Shown: positions 8,136 through 14,811, numbered from the stretch's first letter. The stretch: 47,634 bases of DNA from Candidatus Thermochlorobacter aerophilus (GCA_002794105.1 PHFL01000068.1:1-47634); one strand, 5' to 3'. Made by a program: numbers and translations. Notes: generated by a model not told the origin, from the letters alone.

Positions 8136-8972
8136 ATGAATAAAGTAAGATCTGAATTGCCTCTCAGTTACATCACTGTAAAAACTACGAAAAGTCGAAT
8201 AGACAAGGGGCTATTGGCTATTCCTGCTTCGCTGGTGCACTTATTTTCCAAGGTCAAAAATAACAAGATATACTTAGTTAATGAAACAGGAACAACCGAA
8301 GCCAAATCCTTTACACCATATGACAGCACCAGTCGAGAGTGCAGAATTGGCGGTCTCAGGCCATTTTACCAAAGATATAAAGTTAAAGACGGCGATGAAT
8401 TAGTAATACAATTTCTTGATGATAATAAATTTAGGATACTTCCAGAAGCACTATTTCTTAAAACACTTAACAAGCATTTTTCTAAGCTTGAAAACTCTCA
8501 AAGCGAAAAAGAAACAGACCGCCTGCTATCCAAAATATCAGAAATAACTAATCTTTCAAAGGAAGAGATTTTGAGAAACGAGTATATCATGTTATCAAAT
8601 AGAAAAATTGAGCTCAGGAAAAAGATAAAGAAGAAAGAAACATTAGTAAGAGAAAATGTTCCCTTTCCTATTCGTAGAATTTTACTTGAATTATACAAAG
8701 GGAAATGCCAAGTTACAGGCTTTACCTTCCAGATGAAAAGTGGAAACCCGTACTTTGAGTTACACCACATTGATCCAGAAAAAGGCAATCATGTAAAGAA
8801 CATACTCGTGGTTTGCCCAAATGTGCATGCTCAATTTACTTACGCAAATGTCGAGCAGCATTTTGACCAAGATGGATGGTTAAGGAAAGTAAAATTCAAC
8901 CAAGATGAATATGATGTCTTTCAAATAATAGATAAGATAAAAGAAGAATTCGAGAAAGAAATTCATTACTAG
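8136..8972 (+). CDS. HNH endonuclease, probable restriction enzyme
   Basis: 278 residues, clearly more AT- and lysine-rich than its neighbours. The C-terminal third carries an HNH motif: Cys191 in GKCQVTGF, His210-His211 in ELHHIDPEKGNH, Asn222, then CPNVHAQF (Cys227, His231). The N-terminal 105 residues contain a run reading RIGGLRPFYQRYKVKDGDEL, which resembles the DNA-recognition fold shared by plant B3 domains and EcoRII-N/BfiI-type restriction enzymes; this is pattern recognition only. A lysine-rich helix links the two. Directly behind it is the tail of a DNA methyltransferase (8973-9085). It interrupts two CZB genes of the sulfur island. I infer a horizontally acquired type II or modification-dependent nuclease; activity is unknown. 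Confidence 0.8.
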   Translation: MNKVRSELPLSYITVKTTKSRIDKGLLAIPASLVHLFSKVKNNKIYLVNETGTTEAKSFTPYDSTSRECRIGGLRPFYQRYKVKDGDELVIQFLDDNKFRILPEALFLKTLNKHFSKLENSQSEKETDRLLSKISEITNLSKEEILRNEYIMLSNRKIELRKKIKKKETLVRENVPFPIRRILLELYKGKCQVTGFTFQMKSGNPYFELHHIDPEKGNHVKNILVVCPNVHAQFTYANVEQHFDQDGWLRKVKFNQDEYDVFQIIDKIKEEFEKEIHY

Positions 8973-9085
8973 TTATTAAATCAGGTAGAAAATTCGTCGG
9001 TTATGAAATTTCCAAAGAATATGTGGAACTCGCAGAAAAAAGACTTAAGCCTTATCTGGAACAGACGACCATAGACTTCCAGTAA
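8973..9085 (+). pseudogene. C-terminal remnant of a type II DNA methyltransferase
   Basis: The frame starting at 8972 reads about 37 codons to TAA 9083-9085, beginning KSGRKFVGYEISKEYVELA and continuing EKRLKPYLEQ. This is the standard C-terminal end of N6-adenine/N4-cytosine DNA methyltransferases (G-R-K-F-x-G-x-E-I-x-x-x-Y-x-x-x-A-x-x-R-L). The catalytic DPPY-type motif and the FxGxG SAM motif are absent, and the frame has no start codon of its own. It begins exactly at the stop of the HNH gene, as if an internal deletion fused the two ends. I read it as the scar of a methyltransferase that once paired with the HNH nuclease. Confidence 0.8.
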
Positions 9086-9149
9086 TGCAATGCTTGATAA
9101 CGATTTGATAACGATTTTCATACGCAAAACTTTTACATAGTAACAACTC

Positions 9150-9557
9150 ATGCAAGAAAAACTTGTTCGTTCTGCGCCGATCGATATTGCACTCGTGAAG
9201 TCTATGCATCTGACTTGGAAAATGCGTGTGCGCTCTGCCGTCAATGGCTTTTCCGATTGGTCAGAAGTTCACGCCAACGCGCCTGAAAAAAGCGACATCG
9301 GACGATGGATTCAAGATGTTGGACTATGGAAGTATCAACATGAACCCGTGTTCGAGATGTTTCTCAAACAGCATCAACTCCTGCACGATGTTGCTTACAA
9401 AATTCAAACGCTCTCGCTTTCAGGACGCCACGACGACGCACGCGCCATGCTTAGCGAACTTGATAAACTCTCTGACGACTTTCTCAAACTGATTGATACT
9501 TACAAAACTGTGTTGGAGTCCTATAAAGACCAACTTAAAGAGCAGAAATCATCATAG
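9150..9557 (+). CDS. CZB-domain protein lacking the zinc-ligand cysteine
   Basis: 135 residues, almost only a CZB bundle. His20 in SMHLTWKMRV and His75/His79 in KQHQLLH match the three histidine ligands. The position of the ligand Cys is Ser48 in PEKSDIGRW, while the following G-x-W is kept (compare QCAVGKW in the gene at 7583). A charged C-terminal helix ends the protein. Zinc would be bound by three His only, or weakly. It is followed two bases later by the methyltransferase gene, so coupling is likely. The pair with the Cys-containing paralogue suggests division of labour, for instance one redox-responsive and one non-redox form; this is inference. Confidence 0.8.
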   Translation: MQEKLVRSAPIDIALVKSMHLTWKMRVRSAVNGFSDWSEVHANAPEKSDIGRWIQDVGLWKYQHEPVFEMFLKQHQLLHDVAYKIQTLSLSGRHDDARAMLSELDKLSDDFLKLIDTYKTVLESYKDQLKEQKSS

Positions 9558-9559
9558 CC

Positions 9560-10159
9560 ATGTCGGCAGAACATTGGAATGCACGCTACTCCGAAAATGG
9601 ATACATCTACGGCAAAGCTCCGAACGATTTTTTAAGAGCAAATTTTCATCGCATTCCACGAGGCAAAGTGCTAATGTTAGCCGATGGCGAAGGACGCAAC
9701 GGCGTGTTTATGGCAACACAAGGCTACTCGGTAACATCTGTCGACTACTCGGCGGTCGGTTTAGAGAAAGCCAAACAACTGGCAGCCGAATACGGCGTTC
9801 AACTTGAAACCACGCTTTGCGATTTAGAACACTTCACGATTGAGCCGAACGCTTGGGACGGGATTGTGTCCATCTTTTGTCATCTGCCGAAACCGCTTCG
9901 TGAGCAAGTACATCGCTCGGTTGTCGCAGGCTTAACGCATGGCGCAGTTTTCTTGCTCGAAGCCTATTCGCCCAAGCAGTTGCAATTTGGCACAGGCGGA
10001 CCCAAACAACTTGAACTCTTAATGCCATTAGACGAAGTTAAGCAGGAACTCAATGGCTTAACCTTCGAACTTGCGCAAGAAATTGAGCGCGATGTCATTG
10101 AAGGCACTTATCACACCGGCAGAGCGTCAGTTATTCAAATTATCGCAAGAAAACTTTAA
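9560..10159 (+). CDS. TehB-like SAM-dependent methyltransferase
   Basis: 199 residues. Class I methyltransferase motifs are clear: VLMLADGEGRNGVFMA (motif I, with Asp in place of the usual first Gly), VTSVDYSAVGLEKAK (acidic end of strand 2), and IVSIFCHLP (motif IV region). The N-terminus HWNARYSENGYIYGKAPN is typical of the TehB/thiopurine-type subfamily, whose members methylate thiols, tellurite or selenite. It is cytosolic and not a DNA methyltransferase. It follows the CZB gene by two bases and precedes DUF6132 by two. In this setting a role in S-methylating sulfide or small thiols is attractive but unproven. Confidence 0.85.
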   Translation: MSAEHWNARYSENGYIYGKAPNDFLRANFHRIPRGKVLMLADGEGRNGVFMATQGYSVTSVDYSAVGLEKAKQLAAEYGVQLETTLCDLEHFTIEPNAWDGIVSIFCHLPKPLREQVHRSVVAGLTHGAVFLLEAYSPKQLQFGTGGPKQLELLMPLDEVKQELNGLTFELAQEIERDVIEGTYHTGRASVIQIIARKL

Positions 10160-10161
10160 CT

Positions 10162-10359
10162 ATGATGAACCTTCATTGGCTTAAACTCGGCGTGTTTGTG
10201 GTGCTTGGCGCACTTGGCGGATTTGCCTACTACGCTTTCATTGGTTGCACGAGTGGCACTTGTCCGATTACCAGCAATCCTTACATCAGCACGGGCTACG
10301 GCGCGCTCATGGGTGCAGTGCTCGGTTGGGAACGCAAACAAAATTCATCACAAGCATGA
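10162..10359 (+). CDS. DUF6132-like small membrane protein
   Basis: 65 residues with two transmembrane helices. The loop between them reads FIGCTSGTCPITSNPY, the hallmark of DUF6132-type proteins, with two conserved cysteines. The second helix is glycine-rich (GYGALMGAVLGWE). The CTSG run also occurs in the pore loop of the YeeE half at 3889-4452, so the loop may handle sulfur species; that is a hypothesis only. The start lies two bases after the methyltransferase stop. The stop overlaps the TlpA start (ATGA). Confidence 0.78.
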   Translation: MMNLHWLKLGVFVVLGALGGFAYYAFIGCTSGTCPITSNPYISTGYGALMGAVLGWERKQNSSQA

Positions 10360-10889
10360 AGAAACTGCTTTCTTGGATTCTGCCGCTTGGATTTGCGGTC
10401 GGTGCAGGGCTGTTGCTTTCAAAGTATGTCGTTGTGCCGCTGCTTCAACCGAAGCCAAAAGCAGAAGCCTTTTCAAGCGCACCGCTTTTCACGGTTCAAA
10501 CGCTTGATGGCAAAACGCTCTCGCTTTCTGACCTTAAAGGCAAGGGCGTGATTTTGAATTTTTGGGCAACATGGTGTCCGCCTTGCCGCGCCGAAATTCC
10601 TGCCATGATTGAACTGCAAAAAGAGTATGAAGGAAAATTCACCTTCATCGGCATTGCGCTGAACGACCAAGAAGAAAAAGTCAGAGCCTACATCTCCGAA
10701 AAAGGCATGAACTATCCTGTGGCAATGGACAACGGTGTGGCAACCCTTTACGGCAAACTCATTCAAGGCGGCTTGCGGAGCATTCCTACCTCGTTTGTGA
10801 TTGATAAAAACGGCAACATCATTGATGTGATTGTGGGCATGGCGGATAAATCCAAATTCAGAACAGCAATTCAACAAACCTTTCAATAA
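10356..10889 (+). CDS. TlpA/ResA-type membrane-anchored thiol-disulfide oxidoreductase
   Basis: 177 residues. An uncleaved N-terminal helix (residues 4-30) anchors the protein, with the thioredoxin domain outside the inner membrane. The active site is WCPPC (Cys74, Cys77), the cis-proline motif SIPTSF, and the TlpA insert ALNDQEEKVRAYI is present. ResA-type proteins reduce apocytochrome c cysteines; TlpA relatives reduce other periplasmic thiols. The next gene encodes a CxxCH haem-c protein, so service to that protein is plausible. ATG 10356 overlaps the DUF6132 stop; longer in-frame starts upstream lie inside that gene. Confidence 0.88.
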   Translation: MKKLLSWILPLGFAVGAGLLLSKYVVVPLLQPKPKAEAFSSAPLFTVQTLDGKTLSLSDLKGKGVILNFWATWCPPCRAEIPAMIELQKEYEGKFTFIGIALNDQEEKVRAYISEKGMNYPVAMDNGVATLYGKLIQGGLRSIPTSFVIDKNGNIIDVIVGMADKSKFRTAIQQTFQ

Positions 10890-10896
10890 CACAACG

Positions 10897-11523
10897 ATGA
10901 AAGCATTCTTGTTACCGATTATTTTGCTTCTGCTCATCAGTGCTTGCGCCTCTGAAAAGAAGCGCGACATCAACGAACAAAAAGAAACCAAGCAAGCACC
11001 TGCAAAAGTTGTTTTAGACACAGCCAAATATCTCGAACTTGGCGACGACTTGGTAGGCGAAACCAAACGCAAAATCAGCACCACACTCGTGGATGCGATG
11101 GAAAAAGGCAGAGTCAAATATGCCGCGCAGTTCTGTAACCTTGTCGCTTATCCGATTGTAGATTCTATGTCCAAAGTTCATCATGCGCGTATTCGGCGTG
11201 TCTCCGATAAGCCTCGTAATCCCAAAGATGCGATGGATGAAGAAGAGCAAAAGGTCTTTGCGATTTTCAAAGCCAAGGCTCAAATGCCAAATGCGGAACT
11301 GAAGCCTATCGTTGTGCAACATGACGATGGCACTGTCGGTTACTACGCGCCTATCAAAATTTCAATGCCTACTTGTCTCAAATGCCATGGCGAAGTCGGC
11401 AAGGACATTAAGGCAGAGGATTACAAAGTTTTGAAGTCGCTCTATCCGAACGATGTTGCCGTCGGCTACAAAGAAGGTGACCTGCGTGGCATGTTCAGCA
11501 TCCGATTTTCCAAAGCACATTGA
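10897..11523 (+). CDS. DUF3365 (Tll0287-like) haem-c lipoprotein
   Basis: 208 residues. The signal peptide ends in a lipobox (LLISAC, Cys17), so it is probably a periplasmic lipoprotein. The domain starts near residue 45 and ends with the haem-binding motif CLKCH (Cys160, Cys163, His164). Other typical DUF3365 features are an AAQFCNLVAYPI helix, RRVSDKPRNP, and a C-terminal DLRGMFSIRF strand. Such PAS-like haem-c modules occur alone or at the N-terminus of sensor kinases and may be redox sensors. It lies seven bases after the TlpA gene. No kinase is attached. A sensing or electron-carrier function is inferred. Confidence 0.86.
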   Translation: MKAFLLPIILLLLISACASEKKRDINEQKETKQAPAKVVLDTAKYLELGDDLVGETKRKISTTLVDAMEKGRVKYAAQFCNLVAYPIVDSMSKVHHARIRRVSDKPRNPKDAMDEEEQKVFAIFKAKAQMPNAELKPIVVQHDDGTVGYYAPIKISMPTCLKCHGEVGKDIKAEDYKVLKSLYPNDVAVGYKEGDLRGMFSIRFSKAH

Positions 11524-11560
11524 TTCTACACGAGGGTTCGCTAACTTAACGCATCAAACT

Positions 11561-11872
11561 ATGTTTAATTTTTTCTCGAAGCCAACTTATCCAACTATTT
11601 CGCCTGCGGCGCTCAAAGAGCGGCTGAAGAAAGAAAAAGTTGTCTTGCTCGATGTGCGTGAGCCTTACGAGCACGCCGAAAAGAATATCCCAAACTCTAT
11701 TTTGATTCCGCTGGGCTCTTTGCCACAGCGTGTCAAGGAGTTAGAGCCATACAAAGACCAAGAGATTGTGGTCTACTGCCGCAGTGGCAATCGCAGTGGG
11801 CAGGCGTGCGAGTTTTTGCAGAAGCTGGGCTATAAAGCCATCAACCTTGAAGGTGGAATGCTGGCGTGGTAA
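11561..11872 (+). CDS. Single-domain rhodanese
   Basis: 103 residues, cytosolic. The catalytic loop is CRSGNRSG with Cys73. The conserved LLDVREPYEHAEKNIPN and INLEGGMLAW motifs are present. It would transfer sulfane sulfur between thiosulfate, glutathione-like persulfides and acceptors. It stops directly after GGMLAW, a few residues shorter than most relatives, which continue with a basic residue and a short G-L-P-type tail; a mutation to TAA is possible. ATG 11561 was chosen over upstream alternatives that overlap the DUF3365 gene. It is one of three rhodanese folds in the island. Confidence 0.85.
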   Translation: MFNFFSKPTYPTISPAALKERLKKEKVVLLDVREPYEHAEKNIPNSILIPLGSLPQRVKELEPYKDQEIVVYCRSGNRSGQACEFLQKLGYKAINLEGGMLAW

Positions 11873-11935
11873 GGGCTAACTTTTCAAATACATTTCAAAC
11901 ACATTTTTCAGCACTTATTCAAAAGGAAAATCACG

Positions 11936-12370
11936 ATGAAAGCCACTGTCAGTTAAGAGGGCAAGTATCCGATTCGTGGGCAAAATGAGCGCGGTAATGA
12001 AACGCTCTTTGAACCTTCGCCCGACCATGGCGGCAGCGGCACGGTTGCTACGCCGATGGAAATTTTCTTGCAATCAGCCGCCGCATGCTCTATGATTGAT
12101 GTGATTTCGATTCTTGAAAAGAAGCGCAAACACATTACGGATTTGAAAATCTTTGTGGAGTCTGAACGCGCCGATGAGCATCCGAAGGTTTTCACGAAGG
12201 TGAAGTTTCGCTATGAACTCACCAGCCCTGATGCCGAGCTTGCGGATTTGGAGCATGCCGTTGGGCTTTCTATGGAGAAGTATTGCAGTGTTTCCGCCAC
12301 GCTGAAAAGGAGCGGGTGCGAAGTGCAGTATGAATCGGTGGTCAAACGTCCGATGCCTGCGCAGGCTTAA
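11936..12370 (+). pseudogene. OsmC-family peroxidase/thiol protein with in-frame stop at codon 7
   Basis: From ATG 11936 the frame reads MKATVS, then TAA at 11954-11956, then continues open as EGKYPIRGQNERGNE to the stop at 12368-12370. Without the stop it is a complete OsmC/Ohr-type protein of about 143 residues: HGGSGTVATPMEIFL, AAACSMIDV (first redox Cys, codon 51), ERADEHPKVFTKV and EKYCSVSATL (second Cys, codon 117). MKATV and EGK at the start match normal family N-termini, so the reading before the stop is real coding sequence. No good start lies between the stop and Met at 12056, which would remove the first strands. It is either a young pseudogene or a base error. OsmC proteins reduce organic hydroperoxides or persulfides. 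Confidence 0.82.
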
Positions 12371-12388
12371 GTAACTTGAATTGTCGCA

Positions 12389-12991
12389 ATGTCGAGTTTT
12401 TACACTTTTCTTCGTCTAGGATTTGAGCACATTTCTGACCTCAAGGGCTATGACCATATTCTTTTCGTCACTGCCCTTGCGGCGGTCTATCCGCTGCGCG
12501 CGTGGAAGCAGTTGGTTTGGCTGGTGACGGCTTTTACCGTCGGGCACAGCTTAACGCTGGCACTGGCGACTTTACGCCTGATTGAGATTCCCACCAACCT
12601 GATTGAGTTCCTCATTCCCGTTACGATTCTCTTCACTTGCTTGGTCAATATTTTTTCGTCGCAAGCGGCTCATGATGAACGGCGCAACTGGCTCAAATAC
12701 AGCGGGGCTACATTTTTTGGACTTATTCACGGGTTAGGTTTTTCGAATTTTCTTCGGCAGATACTGGGCGCAGAAGAGAATTTGCTCATGCCGCTTTTTG
12801 CTTTCAATGTCGGGTTGGAGGTCGGTCAGTTGTTTATTGTGCTTGTGGCGTCAGGCTTATCGTTTGTGATTGTCGATGTGTTCAAGGCACCTCGGCGCGA
12901 GTGGAACCTTGTGCTATCTGGCGCAATTTCTGGCATTGCCCTGATTCTTGCGCTTGAGCGTATTGAGCCCTTATTTGCACAGGGCATTTAG
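12389..12991 (+). CDS. HupE/UreJ-family membrane protein
   Basis: 200 residues with about six transmembrane helices. The opening GFEHISDLKGYDHILF and the later TAFTVGHSLTLALATL hold the conserved His and Asp residues of the HupE/UreJ_2 family; a further FFGLIHGLGFSNFL motif follows. Members are proposed nickel or cobalt permeases or accessory membrane proteins, but this sub-group often occurs without hydrogenase or urease genes, as here. It ends the plus-strand island and overlaps the end of the convergent nrnA-like gene by four bases. The substrate is unknown; the His-rich helices suggest a divalent metal. Confidence 0.82.
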   Translation: MSSFYTFLRLGFEHISDLKGYDHILFVTALAAVYPLRAWKQLVWLVTAFTVGHSLTLALATLRLIEIPTNLIEFLIPVTILFTCLVNIFSSQAAHDERRNWLKYSGATFFGLIHGLGFSNFLRQILGAEENLLMPLFAFNVGLEVGQLFIVLVASGLSFVIVDVFKAPRREWNLVLSGAISGIALILALERIEPLFAQGI

Positions 12992-14067
12992 GTTTTGGTA
13001 GGGGTAAAGTCGCCAGTGTGTAGCATTTGTGCGCATTGTGGCAAGACTCGCGATATGGTTTGTTGGAGCGGGAATGGGGCGGTGCAACCCGCCGCATTTT
13101 GGTGTCCGCCGCCGCCGTAGATTTTTGCAATTTTATTGACGGCTAAATTGCCACGCGAGCGGAAGCTAATTTTCGTTGTCCCATCGGGCATCTCGATAAA
13201 CATCACAGCGATTTTCGTTGTCGGCAGTCCTAAGAGATATTCCAGCAAGCGCTCTGTGTCAGAGAGCCCTACACCTGTCTCGCGCAGCATGGCTTGTGTG
13301 ACAAAAAGGTAAGCAATAGCGCCATCTTCGAGGGTGTGCAAGTTTGCGATGCCTTGCGCAATGAGTTGCAGTGTGCCTAAGGAAAGCGTGTTGTAGACAT
13401 GGTCGTAGATTTCCATTGGAGAAACACCGACATCGAGCAGCTCTGCGGTAATGCGATGAATGCGTGCGGTAGTTTTCGGGAGCTTAAATGATGCCGTATC
13501 CGTCATGATGGCGGTGTAGAGACCAGTGGCGACGGTTTTGTCAAGCAAAGGTCGTGCATAGTAGCGCTCCATTTCTCGGACCAGTTCATACATGAGTTCG
13601 CCAGTTGCGGCGGCTGAACTTCGGCACAGCATAACATCGGCAAATTCCTGTGGCTCAAGGTGATGGTCAATGCAGATAATTTTCACTTTACCTGCATGCT
13701 TTACCTCCAACACATGAGAGCGAATGGCGCGCGTGCGTCCGATGTTGTTAGTATCGAGCAGGAAAAACAGGTCTGCATCCTGTAGCCGTTGAATGTGTTG
13801 TTCATTTTTTTCATCAAATACCCACACCTCTTTCATGAAAGGCAGAAATTGGTAGTTTTTCGGCACAGCTGTTGGATTTATGAGCGTTACCTGCTTACCC
13901 AAATTCCGCAGTGTAGCCATCAGAGCCACTTGGCTTCCTAACCCGTCGCCATCAGAATTTTCATGCGTGGATATCACAATTCTTTCTGCCGCATCAATCA
14001 TTTCTACAACAGACGACCACGATAGGGTCTCGCTCAATAGCGTCTCATCTTGCTTGGTGGGATACAT
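12988..14067 (-). CDS. NrnA-type DHH phosphoesterase (nano-RNase/pAp phosphatase)
   Basis: 359 residues. The DHH domain shows STHENSDGDGLGSQ (motif I, Asp pair), FFLLDTNNIGR (motif II), CIDHH (motif III) and the motif IV area AIMTDTASFKLP. The DHHA1 domain ends in GGGGHQNAAGC, the RNA-binding loop. NrnA enzymes need Mn2+, finish RNA decay by cutting 2-5 nucleotide fragments, and dephosphorylate 3'-phosphoadenosine-5'-phosphate. The pAp activity links it to sulfate assimilation, though it is transcribed away from the sulfur island. The family length is about 320-345, so an extra N-terminal helix is present. ATG 14067 is the only good start. Confidence 0.92.
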   Translation of the reverse strand: MYPTKQDETLLSETLSWSSVVEMIDAAERIVISTHENSDGDGLGSQVALMATLRNLGKQVTLINPTAVPKNYQFLPFMKEVWVFDEKNEQHIQRLQDADLFFLLDTNNIGRTRAIRSHVLEVKHAGKVKIICIDHHLEPQEFADVMLCRSSAAATGELMYELVREMERYYARPLLDKTVATGLYTAIMTDTASFKLPKTTARIHRITAELLDVGVSPMEIYDHVYNTLSLGTLQLIAQGIANLHTLEDGAIAYLFVTQAMLRETGVGLSDTERLLEYLLGLPTTKIAVMFIEMPDGTTKISFRSRGNLAVNKIAKIYGGGGHQNAAGCTAPFPLQQTISRVLPQCAQMLHTGDFTPTKT

Positions 14068-14218
14068 AGGCAGTAAAAATTTCTTACTCTAAGAAAACAA
14101 GTTACATAAATCTTTGCGTATTGCAAGCTATGCCGTGCCCTCTTTTGCAAATGGCTTTTCCACTGCATCGTTAATGTTTTTTTAACATGCTTTTTGCACC
14201 CCTGTGCAGTTTAAGTGC

Positions 14219-14242
14219 GTAAATTTGCACGTCTAAATTTAC
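14219..14242. promoter_or_regulatory. 8-bp inverted repeat just before the ribosome site of the secreted-protein gene
   Basis: GTAAATTT, an 8-base spacer GCACGTCT, then AAATTTAC: perfect 8-base arms. The site ends five or so bases before GGAGAGG and 12 bases before the ATG at 14255. It could be an operator or a weak hairpin. A second small inverted repeat (GTTAA...TTAAC, about 14170-14186) lies upstream. Function is not known. Confidence 0.4.
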
Positions 14243-14254
14243 TGGAGAGGAGTG

Positions 14255-14734
14255 ATGAGTATGGGGCTCAAGTTTGTCGTTGGTTTGTCTACTGTACTGG
14301 CTTTCCTCTTTGTACAAAAGCAGGAAATTTCTTTTCGCAATGTGTCTTGGGGCATGCCGCCCGCGCAGGTGATGTCAGTTGAAACCGCCACACTTATCAA
14401 AGAGGCTCCTAATCGGCTTTTTTACAAAGCAGAAGAGGAAGGCTATCCTGTCGTGCTTGTCTATACCTTCGTGGAAAATCAACTTGTGCAAGCCACCTGC
14501 ATTTTCCAGTACGAAGGGAAAATCTCGACCAGCGATATTCTCAAAGAGCTTGAAGGCAAGCTCTCGAAGAAATTCGGTTCGCCAGAAATTGTTAAGACCT
14601 ACTACAAGGCGGTTTGGACTCATGCTTCAACCAGCATCAGCCTGAATCTGACAGACGACAACAAGGTGGTCTTGAACTACATCAGCAATCACCACGCAAA
14701 GGTGTTTGCTGACAAGTGGAAGTCTTCCCTTTGA
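14255..14734 (+). CDS. Small exported protein of unknown function
   Basis: 159 residues. The N-terminal hydrophobic stretch (GLKFVVGLSTVLAFLFV) is a signal peptide or anchor. The mature part opens with FRNVSWGMPPAQVMSVE, a pattern common in small periplasmic domains that begin with W-G-M/x-x-x-x-V-x-x-x-E. Predicted alpha/beta content follows, with GSPEIV in the middle and a C-terminal DKWKSSL. No Cys pair, haem or metal motif is visible. ATG 14255 follows a strong GGAGAGG site; a GTG directly before it is possible. It stands alone, facing away from nrnA and towards a TPR gene. I do not recognise a named family with certainty. Confidence 0.7.
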   Translation: MSMGLKFVVGLSTVLAFLFVQKQEISFRNVSWGMPPAQVMSVETATLIKEAPNRLFYKAEEEGYPVVLVYTFVENQLVQATCIFQYEGKISTSDILKELEGKLSKKFGSPEIVKTYYKAVWTHASTSISLNLTDDNKVVLNYISNHHAKVFADKWKSSL

Positions 14735-14762
14735 TTTGCTTCCTTGAAGTTACTTGCTTAGA

Positions 14763-14811
14763 GCGCTAAGTCCTAAAGGGGCTTTATCACCGACTTCGGC
14801 GGACTTAGCGC
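14763..14811. repeat. Perfect three-way-junction palindrome between convergent genes
   Basis: Outer arms GCGCTAAGTCC (14763-14773) and GGACTTAGCGC (14801-14811) are perfect reverse complements. Inside them are two further hairpins: TAAAG-GGG-CTTTA (14774-14786) and CCG-ACTT-CGG (14790-14799), linked by TCA. The whole 49-base unit can fold as a compact three-stem junction on either strand. Upstream CTTAG (14757-14761) can alternatively pair with CTAAG (14766-14770). It lies between the stops of 14255-14734 (+) and 14865-15623 (-), so a two-way terminator or a mobile palindromic element is possible. No T-run follows. Confidence 0.7.

Noticed and set aside
8981..9244. Minus-strand frame over the methyltransferase remnant
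   Set aside because: No family features; the plus-strand reading gives a clear methyltransferase C-terminus.
9560..10159. Reading this methyltransferase as the partner of the HNH restriction enzyme
   Set aside because: Its motifs are of the TehB small-molecule type with no DPPY/NPPY catalytic motif; the true DNA methyltransferase trace is the remnant at 8973-9085.
11936..12370. TAA recoded as an amino acid in OsmC
   Set aside because: Many genes in the window end normally at TAA (for example mutS's neighbours coaD and the thioredoxin), so TAA is a stop here.
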